Shown here: positions 1-9,186 of the stretch, in pieces
How the letters are laid out: each line of letters opens with the position of its first letter
How positions within the stretch are numbered: the first letter of the stretch is position 1
Source of the DNA: Gnetum montanum
Taxonomy: Eukaryota; Streptophyta; Gnetopsida; Gnetales; Gnetaceae
Direction: 5' to 3'
NCBI GenBank assembly: GCA_015680685.1
Contig: MNCI01014977.1
Coordinates: 187,717-219,419 of the forward strand
DNA length: 31,703 bases
Made by a program: the position numbers and the translations under genes
The notes under the pieces: model-generated
The model's input: the letters and a program-made list of their open reading frames with translations, nothing else
Database searches by the model: none
What the model was told of the DNA's origin: nothing

Positions 1-104
1 CCCCCCCCTCAGAGTGGGCCATCCCTGATGTCCCCACCATTGTAATTGTTTACTCGTGTACCATAACTTTTAGTAATACAAACCCGAACATTCTCTCAAA
101 AAAA

Positions 105-169
105 AGTTCCATAATTAAGTGCACTCAATCTAGAATAGAACCGGGATGGGTGACTTCTTGAGAAGTCTC
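105..169 (+). other. 5S rRNA-like internal-promoter fragment
   Basis: The stretch GGATGGGTGACTTCTTGAGA at 143-162, followed by AGTCT, closely resembles the box C part of the plant 5S rRNA internal promoter (GGATGGGTGACC, then a GGGAAGTC-like end). The bases before it (GTTCC..AATTAAGTGCACT) resemble the GAACTCCG..AGTTAAGCGTGCTT part of 5S. The first half of a 5S gene is not visible and the middle is diverged, so this is not a working 5S gene. Pieces like this occur in the LTRs of Cassandra-type elements and some other plant retroelements. It could equally be a decayed 5S copy. Confidence 0.4.
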
Positions 170-945
170 ATTTTTGTGCCAAAATTCCTTTACCTAAGAA
201 GCCATTACTTTTGATTCTAGAAGCCTTTTTTAGTAAATGAAGAGGTATTTCCTATAAATTTCAGCCATTCAGACACAATGGTAAAGTTAAATCCACCCCT
301 TGGAACTCCAAAAATCAGTTTTTACCCTTTGCCCTATATAGTTCCTTAAACTCCTCAAAAGTTTAATTTTAGCATAATTTGAGCATATGATGTCCATTTT
401 CAACATATAAATAGTCATCTCCAATATTTTTCACCCTTCTAAACTCAATGGCAAGGTTAGATTTATCGTCTAGATACCCAATAATTTGACGATATCATGA
501 GACTATACCTTAAAAATCAACAACATAAAGATAACTAATCATGTTGTATTGGGAAAATAACCTTTGTAGATAACCTTAAGATCTCTATGGCATGTCATTA
601 GTCACACTACTAGAATCAATGTCTTTAAGGGGGGTAGAAAGGCTATTAAGAATTAGGTGATGTAAATATATATTACTAAAATTGGATGATGTAGGTGTAT
701 ATTTCTAAACTTAGATAATGTATTAAATCAATTAATCAGTTGATGTATCATTATCAGTTCAGTTGATGATTATTTAGAGAATCAGTTGATGAACAAAAAT
801 GGTCAAGAAGATGTATATCAATCTATCCTACAATAAACACATATGACAGAACAACATGAAGAGTCATAATCTTATTTTCACAATGTGTATGATACCCATG
901 AAGATAACTAATCTAAAAGAGAATCCAAGAATGAGAATGAAAGTT
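170..945. other. AT-rich stretch without a recognised gene
   Basis: I see no coding segment, RNA gene or clear repeat. The stretch 720-800 repeats forms of a short GTTGATG word (ATCAGTTGATGTATCA, CAGTTGATGATT, ATCAGTTGATGAAC), which looks like local slippage. It probably belongs to the interior of element X, because it lies on the 5' side of the polypurine tract and LTR at 2464-3054. Confidence 0.4.
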
Positions 946-1995
946 GCAATATACAACATGCTTGCAAGATCCTTAGCAAGCAAGAAACAACACCTGCTAT
1001 GTCCACCAGGCTTTGGATTGGCATGAATATTGATATCCATGCATTTTAATAGAGTTGCAAGATTTGAATGCTAATTTTTTTCCTACAAGAAGTCTTACTG
1101 TGGGAATTTCTATACCAATTCCAACTAAACTTAGAAAAGATGGGATACAAAAGGATTTTTAAGCAAAAAGGTTCTTGCAGCTCTTCTTTTGAACCATACA
1201 AATTAGCATATTGCAGAAATCACAACATGGATAGTTGTGCAATATTTTATAAAGAAGACAAGTTTGAATTGATACAAAGATTTAAATGGAGTTTAGAAAA
1301 TATGGTTTTTGAAATTCTAGAAATTCAAATCATGGAAAAGAAAGAACAGTTAAGATTTCAAAAAAATCATATAGCCTTGGCAATTATTCTAAAATTCCAC
1401 CCATCAAGAAGATGTGTATGCATAGTCAACACATATTTAATTATCAAATCAACATGTTCAAATGTTAGACTATGTCAAGGAGCATACTTAATTAAGAAAA
1501 TAGAACAAAGTTTGAAAAATAAGTTATTCCTAAGTTATACTGATCCAGTGCCAATTGTACTTTGTGGAGACTTCAATGCAAAAGTAGGAAGTAGTGTTTA
1601 TTAATTCTTAAAATATGGATATGTAAAGGAATCCTTGGAAGATGAACCTAATTTGAAGAAGATGTTTCCAGCAATTCAACATACAATTCCATTGGCCAGT
1701 GCATATTCTGCTTATTTTGAACCTTCAATAGATAAATCAGATTCTAGAATTCAATGATAGATGATGTTGATGGATAGTGCTCATCAAGAACAATAGTTTA
1801 CCAATTACTCTGCTATGACTAATGAGGATGGATCAACAACATTTTTTATTGACACCTTGGATTATGTTTGGTACGATGTTCGATTCTTCCAAGCTACCAA
1901 TTTACTAGAGTTAATTTCTAAAGAAGAAGTTGAGAAGAGTCAAGATCAAGTCTTGCCATCCTAAATAAGACCATCCAATCATATACACTTATGGT
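946..1995 (+). pseudogene. Broken intronless copy of a CCR4/Nocturnin-type deadenylase
   Basis: The reading resembles the endonuclease/exonuclease/phosphatase (EEP) fold of plant CCR4-homologue mRNA deadenylases, which remove poly(A) tails in the cytoplasm. Family motifs appear in order: YNMLARSLASK (about 950), ELQDLNANFF then LQEV (1052-1095), MGYKRIFKQK, DSCAIFYKEDKFEL (about 1234), NTYLI (about 1429), PIVLCGDFNAKVGS (1551-1592), a TFFIDTLDYVWYD segment (about 1839) and a final RPSNHIHL matching the family's PSDHIPL end. The catalytic Glu of LQEV and the GDFN motif are kept, but the Asp of the SDH motif has become Asn. An extra T in the run at 1074-1081 breaks the frame before LQEV, and stops follow at 1602-1604 and beyond. 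Plant CCR4-like genes normally have introns and none is visible, so a reverse-transcribed or captured copy is likely. It lies in sense orientation upstream of an LTR-type 3' end. Confidence 0.72.
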
Positions 1996-2463
1996 AAAAT
2001 TACAATTACTTTCATTAATTTATAAGGTTGATCAAGATTAGGAAGTATCTCACTCTTACTTTTATTAATAAATCTTATTATTTTTCATTTTTTATTTATA
2101 TTTTAAATTAGATAAGTAAAATATCTAAGGTGACAGAAAGTTGGAAATAAAGAATTTTCCTTGTCTTCACTTAGGTAACTAGATTTGAGTTGCACTTTGT
2201 GTAACCTTGGTTAGGAATGGTGATTAGTGGTTGGTATATCTTTCATTTGCCTCTTATCATTAGCTTATAAAATGAGGTAAGTATTAAGAAAGTAATATTT
2301 AAATTTTCATAAATTTTTCCCACATATATCTTGTTTGCAGAATAAGCAAGAAACAACTTCAAGTTTAAAGAAGAAATTAAATTATTGAAGCATGGGAGCA
2401 TAACAGATGCACTTAAGCTAGAAAAAGACAGTAAACATGGACTCATTCAAGGACAAATGAAAC
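1996..2463. other. AT-rich spacer before the 3' LTR of element X
   Basis: I find no coding similarity. A possible intron end (TTTGCAG at about 2334-2340) precedes a purine-rich, weakly coding-looking stretch, but nothing recognisable follows. If element X is real, this is its 3' internal region. Confidence 0.4.
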
Positions 2464-2478
2464 CTAAGGAGGGTAGAT
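2464..2478 (+). other. Polypurine tract of element X
   Basis: The purine-rich CTAAGGAGGGTAGAT directly precedes TGTCATTTCC. A purine run abutting a TG terminus is what primes plus-strand synthesis in LTR elements, and it sets the orientation as plus. Confidence 0.5.
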
Positions 2479-3054
2479 TGTCATTTCCCCATTCCCAAAT
2501 GATGTTGTTGCATAATGAAGATGGTGTCTCTTCATAATAAGCATTATGATTACTATAACAAGACCTGAAAAGGGTAGTTGTAGTTGATACCTAAAAGGGT
2601 GCATTGTAATAATAGATGTGTCTCTTGAGGTAACCTTTGCAGGTTTGACCTAAGGCATTTATACCTAGGCTTAGAGGTCATGCTAGCATGGAGTCGCAGA
2701 TCTGGTATAGGCAAGTCATAGGAGCCAAGAGAACCAAAAAAAAAAGTGGACTAGCCATTCCTTCTAGCTAGGTTATAAGCCTAACCGTGATGGTAGTGCT
2801 AGATTTCCTCTAAAGGGATAAATGCTAAAAGAAGAAAACCCCAAGGAACACTCTCAAAACATGATTTGGATACTCTATTTCAAATTAATAAAGCATTCTT
2901 TTCTTTCTCTTTCTGCACTTTCTCTATTATTTTCATTATGCATAATGTGAAATGTTACATATATTTAATGTTTGGTATATTATCTTTTTATGCATAATGT
3001 CTAATATAACGTATATATGATGTTTACCATGACATTTAGAAATGGGATGTCACA
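2479..3054 (+). repeat. Probable 3' LTR of plus-strand element X
   Basis: The block begins TGTCATTTCC and ends GGGATGTCACA, giving TG...CA ends with imperfect inverted similarity. Its left flank is a polypurine tract. Inside, AATAAAGCATTC (about 2886) is followed by a CTTTCTCTTTCTGC pyrimidine stretch, a common polyadenylation/R-region layout. Its right edge falls exactly where the gag of element 4 starts being readable (3055), so X appears to have inserted into element 4. No second LTR or target-site copy is in the window, so the family is unassigned. The PPT-like AGGGTAGAT would suit either copia or gypsy. Confidence 0.55.
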
Positions 3055-4851
3055 CTTACCCCTCTAATGGGCATGTTCAACTTCCTTCATTCTCCTTCAG
3101 TCATAACTAGTACCTTACTCTTTGGTCTCATTAGCAATTTTGAGGGCAGTTTGGAACTTTTCATCTAAAGAGTCTCATATTTTATCTACCTTGGCTAATA
3201 TTTTAGAAATAGATTTTTGCATTAACAAGGTCTTGCATTGCACAACTTCATCAAGTGGTGTCTCCTTCTCATTGTCACAAAACCAAACCTTCTTTTTTTG
3301 AATTAAAGGATCTCAGTTGTACTTCTCCACACTTTCCCTTTTTCTCAAGTCTCCTTCTTTTTTGGCCACTTTCTCAATTAGCCTTTGAATCTGATAGGTC
3401 CTTAGCTTTGAAGCCTCCCTTTGGCATAGATCCCAAGAGTTCTCCTCATTTTTTGTCTAGAGCCCATTTATGATATGGTGTAGTTGCTCCCTTTGAGAAA
3501 AACCATGGCCTGGGTGTCGATGAAACAATGAGTAATATCTGCCCATGGCAACATTCAAGGATTAATGTGCTCCTTGATTCCACCCTTAGATCTACTTCCT
3601 CAGGCTAGACACTCGGGAGTACATTTGATACATGTCATTGAAGAGTTCAAGCATTATAATCCACCATCTAATTGATTCCAATTCTAAGAACAAGTACCAA
3701 CTTTCAACCTCCTTGATGAGTATCCTAGGGAACAACTTCAATTTCTGCCATTCATTCACAACATTTTGTAAGGCATATGCATCGTGAAAGGCTTGGAGAT
3801 GGTTTTGTGGATCAAAATTATATCCTCCTTCAAACTTAGGCATATTGTTCATGTCTAACCATTTGACCCAGTTGTCCTTCATGTGCCTTGTTAGAATCCT
3901 TATAGCCTCTACAATATTCAACATATTTCTAGTGCTAAGTAAAGGCTCATCATAGTCATGGCCCCTATGATGGCCATGATGCCTATGATGCCCTTTGTAA
4001 TCCCTTCTTTCTCTATGGTGGGCCTCCCTTGATTGTCCATGCCCTTATTCTCTACTATTCTGGTGGGATCTACGATCATCTCTATCTCATTAGTCACCTC
4101 CATCATGGTCTCTCCCTCTATGGCTTCGGTTGGAGCTAGAGAAGGAAGATGATGAGGACAACGAAGGTGAAGAGAGAGGAAAGCTAGCACCAACACAATG
4201 CCTAATGCTCCCTCTTATTTGGTCCCTACCATGATTTTCATGTTTGTCGTTGTCATGATGCTTATCATTATTCCAACCTTGACCCCCTTCCTTTGAGGTC
4301 CCACAGTCATGGAAATCATTCTTCCCAGAACCAAGGTTGTTTACAGTTAACTGTAGATTCTGGTTAAGGGTCCCTTCATCGAAGAGAAGGGGAGAAGAGA
4401 CAATGTATTGAGAACCCCCCAAGAAGGAATCCTCTCCTTTTTTGCATAGTAGGAACAAGGGGTTTGTGAACTAGTTGCCTTTTGATGTCTCATAGCAAGG
4501 CTCCATATGCTAATCTTTCTTTCTTTGTGCATCTATGGGATGATAATCTTAGTAGTCATGATCTTGCACAACGTACTTAGCATTAAGCCCTTGGATGCCC
4601 AATCCCATGAAATTGTGGAACAACATTGTAGGCACTGATCGATCAAGAGCAAACACGATGTTGCCCTCCATGTTTCTCCATCGCAGTTGTTCATCTTGAT
4701 GCAGGATGAAGGTGAAATCTGGAACATACTCATCCAAATGAGTATAGATCACTTTGCATTGTTGGGAAACAAGTGGTTTTGGGACTTCATGCCTTTAATT
4801 TGAATTGTTCTTAAATAGTGGTGGAGAATCTTCCCTGCAAGAAGAATCCAT
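3055..4851 (-). pseudogene. gag remnant of element 4 (Athila/Tat-like)
   Basis: Read right to left, this matches the gag of element 2 segment by segment. It starts at ATG 4851 (MDSSCREDSPP). It then has YTHLDEYVPDFTFILHQDEQ (about 4745-4690), an acidic/His-rich stretch with NLGSGKND, MLNIVEAIRILTRHMKD (3924), GGYNFDPQNHLQAFHDAYAL, and WYLFLELESIRWW..MLEL with MYQMYSRVSS (about 3720-3600), the Retrotrans_gag core. A charged coiled segment (IEKVAKKEGDLRKRES) follows near 3370. Gag packages element RNA into virus-like particles. Many stops are present, and the frame is cut at 3055 by the LTR of element X. No protease or polymerase part is inside the window. Confidence 0.8.
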
Positions 4852-4977
4852 GTTAGTTTCAAAGAAAAAAATGTGCTTGTGTTATTATTATTTTTTTCAA
4901 TGATTTTGACTTTAATTTCACTAACATCATTGGATAATTTCACTAACTTCCTAGGTAGTGCATGTAGCTAACTAAAA

Positions 4978-4995
4978 TCCCTAGCAATGGTGCCA
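4978..4995 (-). other. Primer-binding site of element 4 (tRNA-Asp type)
   Basis: The minus strand reads TGGCACCATTGCTAGGGA. The intact site in element 2 is TGGCGCCGTTGCCGGGGA, complementary to the 3' end of plant tRNA-Asp. All four differences fall at CpG or CpHpG positions and are C-to-T or G-to-A. One base separates it from the LTR. Confidence 0.75.
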
Positions 4996-4996
4996 A

Positions 4997-5870
4997 CAAT
5001 GAGTAACAAGCAATCCCTACACCCAACCATATGAATCACCAGTGTTTACTAAGAGATCTGGTCGATATTTTGTAGACATTAGTTCCATAAGTACACTTTA
5101 TCTAGACAGTGAATCTTAAAGATGTAATCATTGTCTTCCCACTTCGACTTGTGAGGTATAATGATATGATTAAGTGTAACTAAGACACATGATTTGTATA
5201 ACTTTTGTATTTTCATATAATTTGCCTAAGTGTACAAAATAAAGTAATTAAATGAAAATTAATCTAGTAACTAATCAATGCCTTAGACTAATCCTAACAT
5301 AAGCATCCTTTCCCAACTGTTGTACACATCCTGAACACATCACAACACTACTGGGTTACCAAGTGTAAGCGTTGCTAGGATTACCAAGAGTTAACATATG
5401 CTCAAGATGGTCATACTTATGTGCATTAATTATACAAATTTAATTAATTAATTAAGTGCATGAAAGTAAATTGCATGAACAATAAATTCTTTAAGTAGAT
5501 ATTAGGCTAAGTCCAATTGCCACAAGGTTTACTAAGAAAGCTTGTCTTTATTTCCATTCACATCAAAATGTCCAAGTACATCAGTGCTTGAATAAAGATC
5601 TATACACTTCTCAACTCCTACTACAAGCACTTAGAAAATATTCTAACTATGGAAGAAACAAGCTACAAGACTTTAGCTATGCTACTTAACAACGAATGCC
5701 ATACATGTGGTAGGTGTGCATATTTATATAGGCAACACTAGACACTCCATTCACAAGTATGTGTTGATGCATCAAATCATGCATTGACAAGTATGCATTG
5801 ATGCCATTGCATCGATGAGTTCACACTATCACCATCGCATCGATGTAGTCAAACCCATGACAACTCGTCA
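4997..5870 (-). repeat. 5' LTR of element 4
   Basis: The block aligns in minus orientation with the LTRs of elements 1-3. Its left edge CAATGAGTAAC matches TGATGAGTGGC, followed by the shared CCCTACACCCAACCATATGAAT. Its middle carries TACTGGGTTACCAAGTGT and the CTTGTCTTTATTTCC box, and its right edge is CAACTCGTCA against CAACTCATCA in element 1. A TATTTATATAGG segment near 5729-5740 corresponds to the promoter TATA region of the relatives. Near 5770-5845 there are repeated CATCGATG-type palindromes where the others have GATATC sites, so this LTR belongs to a more diverged subfamily. The matching 3' LTR is not in the window. Confidence 0.78.
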
Positions 5871-5939
5871 ACCATGAAATATATCAAACTAATAACATGC
5901 ATGATACACACCCAAGCACAAGCAACACAATCTTGATAA

Positions 5940-6516
5940 GGATCATATGTATGAAAGATACCAGAAATATGAGGTCTTATATTAGAAGTCATTATTTGTC
6001 TTTGCTCATTCCTAATATTCCATGGAATAATATTTCTATGGATTTTATGTGTAATATTTCTAAGAATCAATTTAGACATGATTTTGTTTTTGTTCTAGTA
6101 GATAGATTTTCAAAAATGGTACATTTCATTTCATGTAAGAGGAGTAATGATATATCTCATGTAGTTCATTTCTTCTTTCAACATGATAACTTGCATAGAA
6201 TTCTTTTAAACATTATGAGTGATAGAAATGTGAGATTTACTAGTCATTTTCAAAGATCATTGTAAAAATTATTGGGAACAAAATTTTCTTTTTCTACTAT
6301 CTATCATCTATAAATTGATGGCCAAATTAAAATTTGAATTGATCATTATTGAAAATCCTAAGATATATTTTTAAGGATTAACCTTAAGGATGAAAAAAAT
6401 ATTTTGACTCATGCTAAATTTAGCTAAAAAAAATCATGTCATTTCAGCACTAGAAAGAGTCCATTTATGGTGAATTATGATTTCTCTCTAAGGATGGCTA
6501 ATAATCAGAGGAAGTG
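5940..6516 (+). pseudogene. Ty3/gypsy integrase core remnant
   Basis: The reading contains IPNIPWNNISMDFM, FVFVLVDRFSKMVHFISCKR, a HVVHFFF segment and MSDRNVRFTSHF. It continues past a stop with LLGTKFSFSTIYHL, IDGQIKI and a final SPFMVNYDF. This is the order of the rve core of Ty3/gypsy integrase, which inserts element cDNA into chromosomes. Two catalytic Asp positions are visible (SMDF and SDRN). The third acidic residue, expected in DGQTE, is replaced by Lys, and several stops interrupt the frame. Element 4 abuts it on the left and the copia element on the right. The rest of its element is not recognised. Confidence 0.85.
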
Positions 6517-6900
6517 AGCACAACATTCCTTTACATAATTCTTGTTCACATCTATGACTATTTTTATTTTGTAATTTCTTCATGTATTTTAATACACCTA
6601 TTTTCTTCTTTTTTATGGTAGTTTAGTTTTCATGGTCTTACTTTGGAGCTTCTACTCTATTTTACATCCTTGTATCATTATATATTTTTATCATTGATTA
6701 CATGACTCTTCATAAAAAATATTTAATCTTTAGTTTTGTGCTATTAAATGCTTTGTTTCTATGGTTTAACCTTAATGCTCTTGTGCCTTATTACATGGCT
6801 TTTGCTTCATATTTTGTGTAGTATACACAAAATATGTTTGATTTGTTTGTCACATAGCTTCTTCTTAGTTCCATTCAACACAAGGAATCATTGAAATGAT
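6517..6900 (-). repeat. 3' LTR remnant of the copia element
   Basis: This AT-rich block is a diverged direct copy of about 20145-20515. Shared landmarks on the plus strand include CTATGACTATTTTTATTTT against CTATGGTTATTTTTCTTTA, CTTACTTTGGAGCTTCTACTC against TATACTTTGGAGTTTCTACTC, TTTTTATCATTGATTACATG against TTTTTATCATTGATCATGTA, and GTATACACAAAATA against GTATACAGAAAATA. The part matching 19919-20140 is mostly missing, so the outer end is probably truncated. Confidence 0.65.
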
Positions 6901-7099
6901 TTCATCATGAGGTTGAATTAGTATTCCAATATTCCTTTTCAATTCATTAATAATGGAAAACCTATCAAGTAAGAAGTGTAATTAGTAAATACAAGTCTAG
7001 AAATTATTAGAGATTTAACTTCTAATCTCCTCTTGTTATCTAGATACTATTCCTTCTTCCTTTATGACCTTCATGGATTTTTAATCCTCCTTAATTATT

Positions 7100-8225
7100 A
7101 GTTGGAGGATTTTCCTAAAGCTAGAAACTCCTAGAATTGTAAAAACAATTCTTTTGGTAATGGTTTAATTAAGCCATTTTCCTTTTAATTTTTGGTATTG
7201 ATATATGACAATGTTATAAAATTGTTGCCATAAATTTGTCATAGGAAGTGCATATCAACTTTAATATGCTTACTTCTCTTGTGATAAATTGTGTTTTAAG
7301 TAATCTTAATCACTATCATATTTTCATAATATAATGTAATCAGTTTTAGTAGTTGGATTCTAATTTCCTAAAATAGGTAGTTGAGAACCACATTAGGTCT
7401 TTCAATGTTTCTAGAATTACATAATATTCTATTTCCATAAAAAATATGTATACTCTTTTCTATGTTATATTATTTCAATTTAGAGTTGAAAAATCAAACA
7501 ATATTACAAATCTATTTCAATATTTTCTAGTTGTTAGATCTCTTAATAGTTTGCATCTGAGTATGCTATGATATGTAACTATTTGTTATTTATGTATTCA
7601 ATTTTAATGTTTTTTCCTTTTATGTACTTAAAAATATTAATTTCAACCTTCATGTATACTTCTGTAAGATTCTTCATCCTTACGGTGAAGATATTTATAG
7701 ATTGAACGTCTGGTTAGGTACATCAATGATCCAATCAATTGTATCTATTTAATTGAATATATTTTTGATTCTTTCATAGTAATATTAGATTCTAATGACA
7801 TTGTTATTACAACTGCTAGTCCTTCATGTTGTAATCTTCCAATAGTTCATTTGTATACTTCTTCTAAGTTACTAATATCTTCCCTTGATTTTGCTAAATT
7901 TTTATCACTAGCTGATAATGCATCAATAATAGTTCAGAAATCTCAAAATTTTGTCTCAAAGCTGACTCAAGGTTATTCAACATTTGTTGATCCCTTTTGG
8001 TTAGTAGTATATCATCCACATGAAATGCTAATAGTATCTGTAGTGTTCCATTAATTTTCCAATAATACATTACTTCATCTTTAATTGATTTCTAAAATTC
8101 ATGATTTTTCAAAAATGCTTCCATCGATTGGTATCATGTTCTCTAGGCTTTCATTTAATCCATATAATATTTTCTTCAACTTGTATATAAATTTTTACTT
8201 TATATAAATTCTTTTGGTTGGTTTA
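7100..8225 (-). pseudogene. Copia reverse transcriptase C-terminal half and RNase H remnant
   Basis: Read right to left from the insertion point, the segment starts with a QPKEF-like match to the family's QPEGF. It then has YQSMEAFLKNHEF, VMYYWKINGTLQILLAFHVDDILLT (about 8065-7985), LNNLESALRQNFEIS, a KYTNELLEDYNM segment, and IGSLMYLT followed by IYKYLHRKDEE. FHVDD is the catalytic YVDD motif of copia reverse transcriptase with its first residues changed. Further left, IFKYIKGKNI and AYSDANY correspond to the start of RNase H (family pattern LRYLKGT..YSDADW). These enzymes copy element RNA into DNA. The frame is full of stops and shifts. The N-terminal half is at 16895-17290, on the other side of element 1. 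Confidence 0.85.
8221..8225 (+). repeat. Target-site duplication GTTTA (left copy) of element 1
   Basis: GTTTA sits directly before the TGATGAG terminus and is repeated exactly at 16890-16894 directly after CTCATCA. Five bases is the usual duplication length for LTR elements. Confidence 0.92.
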
Positions 8226-9022
8226 TGATGAGTGGCGAGGTACCCCTACACTCAACCATATGAATACAAGCATTACACACACAATCTAGTTGAACTCCGC
8301 AGACGAACTAGTTGTGGCATCTAGACAGTTAGCCTTAGGTCGCAGTTCGTTGTCTTCCCATTTGGACTAGTGTTAACTTTGTCACGTATGGTTTAGTCTA
8401 GAATGAGGTGTATGATGTGTTCTATGATAATGCTACTCCTAAAGGCAATGGAAGATAATATTAACTAAGCTAAGCTAAGAGAGTAGGGTGAGAGAGAATC
8501 TAAGCTAGCCTAAGTGCGATGAGCATCCATTCCTCAATCATCCATACACATCTTTGACTTCATGCACGACTACCCCTGGGATTACCAAGCACAGATCCTA
8601 GGTACGCTACTAGGTTACCAAGTAGTCACACTTAAATGCTCGTAATCAAGTCATACTCATTTTGCATTTAATAGAAGTTTAGGGTAAGAAGAGATTAACT
8701 AAGAAAGTAGTAAATAAAAATTAATTAAATGATTAAGCTAAGTGAATGCTACAATGATGAAGTAATCTTGATCTTTATTTCCAGTCATGTGCATGTCCAA
8801 GTACGTCACACTCGAATAAAGGATGTCGTACAATTACAATCACCACACTACAGGCATACACTTGGAGGAAAAGAGTTGAGAAGAAAAGAAAAAACTAAAA
8901 TCACACTTAACTCTAAAATTGAATTATGCCTATTGGAACTACCTACCTCTAATTTATAGATGAGGAGACAGGCTACGATATCGCGTACGCGATATCGCGG
9001 TTGCCTAAATGACAACTCATCA
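8226..9022 (-). repeat. 3' LTR of element 1
   Basis: The block is 797 bp, with TGATGAGT at one end and its exact inverse ACTCATCA at the other. In minus orientation it has a U3 with two GATATC sites (8977 and 8991, 14 bp apart), a TATAAATT box (8951-8958), then transcribed sequence. It is the partner of 16021-16889, from which it differs by scattered substitutions and small indels. Confidence 0.95.
8951..8996 (-). promoter_or_regulatory. LTR promoter: TATA box with two GATATC sites (3' LTR, element 1)
   Basis: On the minus strand, GATATCGCGTACGCGATATC (8977-8996, a perfect 20-bp palindrome) lies 18 bp upstream of CTATAAATTAG. The same order occurs in the LTRs of elements 1, 2 and 3. Confidence 0.65.
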
Positions 9023-9032
9023 TACCCCCACG
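9023..9032 (-). other. Polypurine tract of element 1
   Basis: The minus strand reads CGTGGGGGTA directly before TGATGAGT, the start of the 3' LTR. Element 3 has the same CATGGGGGTA next to its 3' LTR. Confidence 0.75.
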
Positions 9033-9186
9033 ACTGAATGAAAACTCGTCCTTGAGTTATAGTGATTACACAGTGGATAGGTATGGGATTATTTGATGGT
9101 GAAAATGGGTTTATGACGTAATGTGGAATGAAAAAAAATTGAGACACAACACAAAGAAAATTCTACAGCTACAAAATTGGTGGAAC

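Noticed and set aside
2243-2446. Minus-strand 67-codon frame
   Set aside because: No similarity and AT-rich. It lies in the spacer before the LTR of element X.
3255-3473. Plus-strand open frame
   Set aside because: It is the reverse of the element-4 gag segment, which aligns with the element-2 gag on the minus strand.
8848-9147. Minus-strand frame of 99 codons over the LTR edge
   Set aside because: It runs from internal sequence across the PPT into the 3' LTR and matches nothing. It is a chance frame at the boundary.
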